From: Amycolatopsis pittospori
GTDB lineage: Bacteria; Actinomycetota; Actinomycetes; Mycobacteriales; Pseudonocardiaceae
Assembly (NCBI RefSeq): GCF_013870525.1
Contig: NZ_JACBXD010000001.1
Span: forward strand, 1-64,000
Direction: 5' to 3'
Length of the DNA: 64,000 nucleotides
Below the pieces are notes generated by a model. It ran no database searches. It saw only the letters and a list, made by a program, of their open reading frames with translations, and was not told the origin of the DNA. Position 1 is the stretch's first letter. Every line of letters begins with the position of its first letter. This document shows, piece after piece, positions 58,803 through 64,000 of the stretch. The position numbers were made by a program, and so were the translations under genes.

Positions 58803-58846
58803 CGCGGGTGGCGAGTTCTGTCGGTCCTTCCGCCCACCATGGGGGC

Positions 58847-59815
58847 ATGTACCTATCTAGAGCTCCATTCGAAGACTCACACCTACGTCAACACAGCCGG
58901 CACGGCGTAATACGTGTGGCGACCCTGGAGAAGCTCGGGGTGCCGCAAAGCACGTCGTACCGAAGATGCCAGCCCGGCGGCAGGTGGACCCACCTACTGC
59001 CGGGCATCGTCCTTCTCTCGAAGGAACATCCGACCGCGCGGCAGCGAGTCGAGGCCGCGCTCTTGCACACCGCCGGCGTAGGCGTCGTTTCCGGCTTCGA
59101 GGCCGCGCGGCGCTACGGTTTACGACAGGCCGAGCCACACGGAACCGTCCACGTACTGATCCCCGAAGGCCACCACATCCGAAGTTCCAAGTTCACGATC
59201 GTCGAAAGGACGATCTCCATGCCGGCACATCGCGTGCTCGCGGGAGTTCCACTGGCGGCTCCTGCTCGCGCGGTCTTGGACGGTGTGCGACGCATCCGCG
59301 AAGTCGATCCGGTACGCGCCCTTCTGATCGAGACCGTCGAGACAGGACTGTGCTCGGTCACTGAACTGAGCACCGAGCTGGAGACCGGCAGCAGACGAGG
59401 AACAGCCCTTCCACGTGCTGTTCTCCGAGAGCTCGAAGCCGACGTCAAGTCCGTCCCTGAAGCTGCCGCATTGGCGATCTGGAACCGCGCCGGGTTACCT
59501 CCGGCGAAGCAGAACGTCAGAATTTACGACGCTCACGGAAACTACGTGGGCAAGCCGGACTCCTGGTGCGACGAACTCGCCATGGCCTGGGAGGTCGACT
59601 CGTACGCATTCCATTTCGGCCGGGAGGCGTTCAGGAAGACGCTCCATCGGAACAACCGATACGCGGCCGCCGGGATCATAGTGGTGCAGACCTTGCCATC
59701 CCGGATACGCGATGAGCCCGACAAGGTCATCGCGGAACTCCGTGCCGCTGCGGAAGCCGCAGCACTGCGCCCCCGGCCGAATGTTTCAATGGAAGACGAG
59801 ATGCGAGCGGCCTGA
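58847..59815 (+). CDS. AbiEi-antitoxin-like/DUF559-type hypothetical protein
   Basis: A 322-residue soluble protein. The N-terminal part (HGVIRVATLEKLGVPQSTSYRRCQPGGRWTHLLPGIVLL) is the winged-helix of the AbiEi antitoxin family; the C-terminal part (LPPAKQNVRIYDAHGNYVGKPDSWCDELAMAWEVDSYAFHF...RNNRYAAAGIIVVQTLPSRI) has the D...E.D...H layout of Vsr/DUF559 nuclease-like domains. Such genes are common, multicopy and of unknown role in actinomycetes. No AbiEii-type toxin is adjacent. ATG 58847 follows GGGGG. It is bracketed by two near-identical 55-bp palindromes. Confidence 0.7.
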   Translation: MYLSRAPFEDSHLRQHSRHGVIRVATLEKLGVPQSTSYRRCQPGGRWTHLLPGIVLLSKEHPTARQRVEAALLHTAGVGVVSGFEAARRYGLRQAEPHGTVHVLIPEGHHIRSSKFTIVERTISMPAHRVLAGVPLAAPARAVLDGVRRIREVDPVRALLIETVETGLCSVTELSTELETGSRRGTALPRAVLRELEADVKSVPEAAALAIWNRAGLPPAKQNVRIYDAHGNYVGKPDSWCDELAMAWEVDSYAFHFGREAFRKTLHRNNRYAAAGIIVVQTLPSRIRDEPDKVIAELRAAAEAAALRPRPNVSMEDEMRAA

Positions 59816-59830
59816 GAGTTCGACCCGAGA

Positions 59831-59885
59831 TGCTATGAACGGCCCGTTACTTGCAAATTTTGCAAGTAACGGGCCGTTCATAACA
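59831..59885. repeat. 55-bp palindrome C2, downstream of the AbiEi-like gene
   Basis: Same sequence as 58748-58802 except one base near the right end (TAACA instead of TAGCA). It lies between two convergent genes (59815 and 59909) and probably terminates both. Confidence 0.85.
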
Positions 59886-59908
59886 CTTACGGAACCTGAG
59901 AAGCCGGA

Positions 59909-61630
59909 TCAGCCTCGCAGGTATTGGGCACCGTGCTTCACGGCCGACCAGGCGTCGACGGCGCCGTGACCGTAGAAGCCGTTGAACGAAGCGTCACCGG
60001 TGCAGGTCGCGGTGAACGTGTCGTTCCGGCCTTCGTCCAGGTAGTCGACGGTCCGCGGCACGGGGCAGGCGATGTCGGAGGCCGTGCCTTCGAGCACTCG
60101 CTGTACCGCGTCCGGGTTCATCCCGAAGTCGCGCGATCCCTTGCCGTACTGCGAAACGATCAGCGCGGCGACACCGGTCGCGTGCGGGGACGCCATCGAC
60201 GTGCCCTGCAGCCACTGGTAGTAGCCGACGCGGCCGTCGGCGGCGGTCGCCTTCTGGACACCGGCGGTGACACCCTCGGGCGTGATGTTCCCGGAGGCGT
60301 CGATGTTGCCTTCGGCGACGCCGACGTTCCGCGGGTACGTCGAGAGGATCTGGTTCTCGACGGTACGGAACCAAGGGGTGCCGAAGTAGTCACGGAAGTA
60401 TCCGCCGGGCGCGGAGACCGAGATCTGCTCGACGCCGTAGTTCGAGTAGTCCGCCTTCGCCTGCGACGGCCCGAAGGCCGAGACGCCGATCGTGTGCGGG
60501 CCCTCGACGGGCAGCGAGAGGCAGCTCGCGTTGTCGATCGGCCGCGGGTGGATGCTGTTCGACGGGTAGCCGGGGCTCGCCACGTCCTCCTGCGGCGCGC
60601 CGAGGTCGCTGTGCTGGTTGCCCAGCGAGACGACCTGAGTGACGCCCTTGCGGTGCGCGTAGTTCAGCGCGCGGGTCGTCGCCTCGATGATGGTACGCTG
60701 CTCGGCCTGCTGCGCGGGGGTGTCCGCGGCGTTCGCGGCACAGTTGTACAGCCACGGGTCGGTGTAGAAGCTCATGTTGACGACGTCCACACCGGCGTCG
60801 CCGGCGTAGGTGATGGCGTCCACAGTGGACTGAAGGAAGAAGAAGCCCGAGTCCTGCCCGGCCCGGATGTTCACCAGCGTCACGTTCGGCGCGACACCGG
60901 AGACGCCGAAACCGTTCGCGGCGGCGCCGATGGTGCCGGCGACGTGCGTGCCGTGGCCGTTGTCGTCGACGTCGGCAGGGTCGACGCAGCTGCGGTACTC
61001 ACACGGTCCGTCGACGACGGCGCCGTTGACGTCGGCGACGATGTCCTTGGTGAAGTTCCGCGAGGCGGCGCGGTCGAAGTTCGGCGCGATGTCCGGGTGA
61101 CTCGCGTCGACACCGGTGTCGATGATGCCGACCTTCACCCGCTTGTCGCCGGGCTGCACGGTGCGCGAAAGGTCCGAACGGACGGACTTGAGGCCCCAGA
61201 GCTGATCGTCGAGCGGGTCCATGCCGACGGCCTTCGGCTGCGCCGGCTTCTTGGCCGTCGCGGCGCCGCGGCTCTCCTTCTCGACGACGCTCGGCTTGAC
61301 CTTCGCCTTGCCGCCCTTCGGCGCGCTACCGATCGGCTTCGCCTTGGCCGCACCGAAAACGGAACGGTCCGAGGAGACGCGCTCGGCGAAACCGTTGGCG
61401 GGCGCGGTCGCGGTGATCAGACCGACGGCGGCGTTGCTGGTCACCACGGTGCCGCCGGCGGCGCGGATCGCCCGCTCCACCGAAACGACACTTTGCCCTT
61501 CACGGGCCAGAACGGAGAATTCGGTCGTCTCACCGGAAAGCTGCGGCTGCGCGGACGCCGCCGGAGCCGCCACGATTGCACCGAACAGCGGTACCGCCAG
61601 TGCGAGGACGAGAGATCTGGGTCTTTTCAC
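59909..61630 (-). CDS. Secreted subtilisin-family (S8) serine peptidase
   Basis: A 573-residue exported protease. Signal peptide about 1-27 (VLALAVPLFGAIVAAPAASAQ), an inhibitor-like propeptide region to about 150 with a Lys/Ala-rich stretch, then the catalytic domain: Asp in VGIIDTGVDASHPD, His in NGHGTHVAGTIG and Ser in GTSMASPHATGVAALI. Several cysteines (CEYRSC, NCAAN, NASCLS, IACPV, ATCTG) suggest disulfides. GTG 61630 follows GGAGGCAGGA. It belongs to the actinobacterial S8 group and likely degrades extracellular protein. Confidence 0.93.
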   Translation of the reverse strand: MKRPRSLVLALAVPLFGAIVAAPAASAQPQLSGETTEFSVLAREGQSVVSVERAIRAAGGTVVTSNAAVGLITATAPANGFAERVSSDRSVFGAAKAKPIGSAPKGGKAKVKPSVVEKESRGAATAKKPAQPKAVGMDPLDDQLWGLKSVRSDLSRTVQPGDKRVKVGIIDTGVDASHPDIAPNFDRAASRNFTKDIVADVNGAVVDGPCEYRSCVDPADVDDNGHGTHVAGTIGAAANGFGVSGVAPNVTLVNIRAGQDSGFFFLQSTVDAITYAGDAGVDVVNMSFYTDPWLYNCAANAADTPAQQAEQRTIIEATTRALNYAHRKGVTQVVSLGNQHSDLGAPQEDVASPGYPSNSIHPRPIDNASCLSLPVEGPHTIGVSAFGPSQAKADYSNYGVEQISVSAPGGYFRDYFGTPWFRTVENQILSTYPRNVGVAEGNIDASGNITPEGVTAGVQKATAADGRVGYYQWLQGTSMASPHATGVAALIVSQYGKGSRDFGMNPDAVQRVLEGTASDIACPVPRTVDYLDEGRNDTFTATCTGDASFNGFYGHGAVDAWSAVKHGAQYLRG

Positions 61631-61706
61631 TTCCTGCCTCCAAAAGAAAACGATTCGTGCAAACTACGTCAGCGTTCAGTGCTTATCAACGAAGTCCCTA
61701 CGAAAG

Positions 61707-62705
61707 TCAGGGGACGACCGTTTTTTCCTCCGCGAAATGACAGGCCGACAAATGGCCACCGGTTCGCGTGATCAATTCGGGTTCCTGGTCCGCGCAAATG
61801 TCCTGCGCCTTCCAGCACCGGGTCCGGAACCGGCAGCCGGACGGCGGATCCAGCGGACTCGGCACGTCCCCTTCCAGGCGGATCACCTGGCGCTGACCAC
61901 GCAAAGCCGGGTCTGCGACCGGGACCGCGGACAGCAGGGCCTGCGTGTACGGATGCGACGGATGTTCGTAGATCTCCTCTTCCGTCCCCATTTCCACGAT
62001 CTTGCCGAGATACATCACCGCGACCCGGGTGGAAAGGTGACGAACAACGGAGAGGTCGTGTGCGATGAACACATAGGAAAGGCCGAATTCCTTCTGCAGT
62101 TCACCGAGCAGGTTCATCACCTGCGCCTGGATCGAAACGTCCAGCGCGGAAACCGGTTCATCGCAGATGATGACCTTCGGCCGCAAGGCCAGCGCCCGCG
62201 CGATCCCGATGCGCTGACGCTGCCCGCCGGAGAACTGGTGCGGATAGCGGTTGATGTGTTCGGGGTTGAGCCCGACGACGTCGAGCAGTTCCCGCACCTT
62301 CGCCGCCCGCGATCCCTTCGGCGCCACCTCGGTATGGATCTCGAAGGGTTCGCCGATGATGTCGCCGACGGTCATCCGCGGGTTCAGCGACGTGTACGGG
62401 TCCTGCAACACGATCTGGATCTCGCGCCGCAGCTTCCGCAGCCCCGCGCCTCGCAGCGCGAAGATGTCGCGGCCTTCGAACGTCGCGAGCCCGCCCGTCG
62501 GTTCCTCCAGCCGCATCAGCACCTGGGCCAGAGTGGACTTGCCACAGCCGGATTCTCCCACCACGCCAAGGGTTTCCCCCGGCATGAGGTCGAACGAAAC
62601 ACCGTCCACGGCCTTCACGTGGCCGATCGTGCGTTTGAACAGGACCCCGGCCCGCACCGGGAAGTACTTCACCAGATCCTGGACGCGCAGAATGGGTTCA
62701 GGCAC
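61707..62705 (-). CDS. Oligopeptide/dipeptide ABC transporter ATP-binding protein (OppF/DppF type)
   Basis: A 332-residue ABC ATPase. Walker [14 protein letters not shown]-loop [11 protein letters not shown], signature [15 protein letters not shown], Walker [16 protein letters not shown]-loop FIAHDLSVV, and the C-terminal oligopeptide domain ([23 protein letters not shown]). GTG start 62705 overlaps the upstream oppD-like gene by 8 bases. Powers peptide import with its partner. Confidence 0.93.
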   Translation of the reverse strand: MPEPILRVQDLVKYFPVRAGVLFKRTIGHVKAVDGVSFDLMPGETLGVVGESGCGKSTLAQVLMRLEEPTGGLATFEGRDIFALRGAGLRKLRREIQIVLQDPYTSLNPRMTVGDIIGEPFEIHTEVAPKGSRAAKVRELLDVVGLNPEHINRYPHQFSGGQRQRIGIARALALRPKVIICDEPVSALDVSIQAQVMNLLGELQKEFGLSYVFIAHDLSVVRHLSTRVAVMYLGKIVEMGTEEEIYEHPSHPYTQALLSAVPVADPALRGQRQVIRLEGDVPSPLDPPSGCRFRTRCWKAQDICADQEPELITRTGGHLSACHFAEEKTVVP

Positions 62706-63690
62706 GGCCGCTCACCACCTCGTCGGCGAAATGACACGCGCTGACCCGGCCGAATCCCAGGCTGTGCAGGGCCGGGCGCTCGGACTCGCACCGGGAATCC
62801 GCGCGCTTGCACCGCGGATGGAACGGGCAGCCGGGTGGGATGTTGAGCAGGCTCGGCGGCAGGCCCTTGATGGTTTCCAGTGTCTGTCCTTTGAGGTCCA
62901 AGCGCGGCAGCGAAGCCATCAGGGCCTCGGTGTAGGGATGCCCCGGGGACCGGAACAGCTCGGAGACGTCGGCCTGTTCGACGATCCGGCCCGCGTACAT
63001 CACCGCGATCCGATCGGCGACCTCGGCGACCACGGCCAGGTCGTGGGTGATCAGGATCAGTCCCATCTGGCGTTCGGCCTGGATCTCCGCCAGCAGGTCC
63101 ATGATCTGGGCCTGCACGGTGACGTCGAGCGCGGTCGTCGGCTCGTCCGCGATCAGCAGATCCGGGTCGAGCGCGAGCGACATCGCGATCATCGCGCGCT
63201 GCCGCATCCCACCGGAGAATTGGTGCGGATACTCGCGGATCCGCCGGGAGGCGGCCGGGATACGGACGATGTCGAGGAGTTCGATCGCCCGCTTTCGGGC
63301 GTCCTTTTTGGACATCCCGAGCCGGACGGTCAGCTGTTCCTCGATCTGGAACCCCACGGTGAAGACGGGGTTCAGCGCGGAAAGCGCGTCCTGGAAGATC
63401 ATCGCGATCCCGGCGCCCCGGATCTCGCGCCGCCGTTCCTCGGTGGCGGTGAGCAGATCCTCACCGCGGTACCGGACGGCGCCCCCGGTGACGACGGCGG
63501 GCGGGCTGTCGAGGATCCCCATCACCGTCTGCGCGGTGACGCTCTTGCCCGAACCCGATTCTCCGAGCACGGCGAGGGTTTCCCCGGCGTGCACGGAATA
63601 GTCGACGCCGTTGAGCACGGTCGCGACGCCGTCCGAAGTGCGGAATTCGACGTGCAGGTCCTCGACTTCGAGGAGCAGTTCGTTGGACAC
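62698..63690 (-). CDS. Oligopeptide/dipeptide ABC transporter ATP-binding protein (OppD/DppD type)
   Basis: A 330-residue ABC ATPase. Walker [14 protein letters not shown]-loop [10 protein letters not shown], signature [17 protein letters not shown], Walker [16 protein letters not shown]-loop LITHDLAVV, and the peptide-transporter C-terminus ([21 protein letters not shown]) with its iron-sulfur-type cysteines. GTG 63690. Middle gene of an oppC-oppD-oppF operon. Confidence 0.93.
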   Translation of the reverse strand: MSNELLLEVEDLHVEFRTSDGVATVLNGVDYSVHAGETLAVLGESGSGKSVTAQTVMGILDSPPAVVTGGAVRYRGEDLLTATEERRREIRGAGIAMIFQDALSALNPVFTVGFQIEEQLTVRLGMSKKDARKRAIELLDIVRIPAASRRIREYPHQFSGGMRQRAMIAMSLALDPDLLIADEPTTALDVTVQAQIMDLLAEIQAERQMGLILITHDLAVVAEVADRIAVMYAGRIVEQADVSELFRSPGHPYTEALMASLPRLDLKGQTLETIKGLPPSLLNIPPGCPFHPRCKRADSRCESERPALHSLGFGRVSACHFADEVVSGRA

Positions 63691-63696
63691 AGCCGA

Positions 63697-64000
63697 TCAC
63701 CGGGCCTTCGGGTCGAGCGCGTCGCGGATCCCGTCACCGAGCATGACGAACGCGAGCACGGTGACGGTGACGAACCCGGCGGGGAACAACAGCATGTGCG
63801 GGTTCACCCGGAAGTAGTCCCGCGCGTCGCTGATCATCACGCCCCAGGAGACGACCGGAGGCCGTACGCCCACGCCGAGGTATGCCAGCGTCGCTTCCGC
63901 GCCGATGAACGCGCCGAGCGCGATGGTCCCGTAGACCAGCACCGGCGCGACCGTGTTCGGCAGCAGATGCCGGAACACGATGCGCGGGGTGCTCGCGCCG
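63697..64000 (-). CDS. Oligopeptide ABC transporter permease (OppC/DppC type), C-terminal part; 5' end outside the window
   Basis: The frame is open to the window edge and encodes the C-terminal 100 residues of a DppC permease: GASTPRIVFRHLLPNTVAPVLVYGTIALGAFIGAEATLAYLGVG (EAA-loop region and helix), PVVSWGVMISDARDYF, and FAVMLGDGIRDALDPK-like end FVMLGDGIRDALDPKAR. Its stop is 6 bases before the oppD-like start. Confidence 0.9.
   Translation of the reverse strand, partial: GASTPRIVFRHLLPNTVAPVLVYGTIALGAFIGAEATLAYLGVGVRPPVVSWGVMISDARDYFRVNPHMLLFPAGFVTVTVLAFVMLGDGIRDALDPKAR

Noticed and set aside
1..64000. CRISPR array, insertion sequences or rRNA genes
   Set aside because: No regularly spaced repeats, transposase-like protein or rRNA sequence was seen on either strand.

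Overview
The window is high-GC actinomycete chromosome. The gene set (MerR, TetR and GntR regulators, a cytochrome P450, an FtsK-type single-protein conjugation gene, GTG starts, several leaderless genes) and the style of the intergenic hairpins fit Pseudonocardiales, most likely Amycolatopsis or a close relative. The genus is an inference. Everything below was read by eye from the sequence; no database search was run.

Layout. 1-3.5 kb: the 3' end of a large polymorphic toxin with a restriction-endonuclease-fold tail, an Imm49-type immunity gene and an unknown gene. 3.5-18.2 kb: amino-acid and sulfur metabolism on both strands (threonine dehydratase, cystathionine gamma-synthase, cystathionine beta-synthase, thiolase, an MFS exporter, a YeeE/YedE sulfur-compound permease) interleaved with proline/glutamine-rich membrane proteins, two LppU-like Cys-rich membrane-anchored paralogues and a BI-1 protein. 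18.5-24 kb: a Cna-B type surface protein with its class F sortase, a two-domain reductase and a DivIVA-like coiled-coil protein. 24-40 kb: small catabolic and regulatory modules (amidase; MerR/old yellow enzyme; ArsR/SRPBCC/DinB-like operon; GH3; secreted esterase; TetR/P450; metal-type MerR with a 19-residue Cys-rich micro-protein; acyl-CoA dehydrogenase; sulfite-oxidase-like enzyme).

39,931-53,756 is an integrated actinomycete integrative and conjugative element (AICE) of the pSAM2/pMEA type. It is bounded by a 40-bp direct repeat that is the 3' half of a tRNA gene; the complete tRNA lies at the right end next to int and xis. The element carries a KorSA-like GntR repressor with a CATCCCGGGATG operator array, a long train of overlapping micro-genes, a traSA/FtsK gene, spd-like genes, a DNA cytosine methyltransferase, and an AT-richer two-gene cargo (DUF4365 nuclease-like protein plus an unknown partner). 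A deletion fuses the start of an spdB gene out of frame to the 3' part of the replication initiator, so autonomous replication is probably lost.

53.8-64 kb is chromosome again: a 2-TM SLATT/DUF4231-like protein, type II NADH dehydrogenase, a coupled uracil-DNA glycosylase/endonuclease V pair, an S10 peptidase, an AbiEi-like gene bracketed by two near-identical 55-bp palindromes, a secreted subtilase and the start of an oligopeptide ABC transporter operon that runs off the window.

Best leads: the MerR/Cys-rich micro-protein operon (34,791-35,328), the DUF4365 cargo pair and its structured flanks (39,971-42,485), the spdB-rep deletion, the short-arm tRNA with anticodon UAA used as attachment site, and the dispersed intergenic hairpin families.
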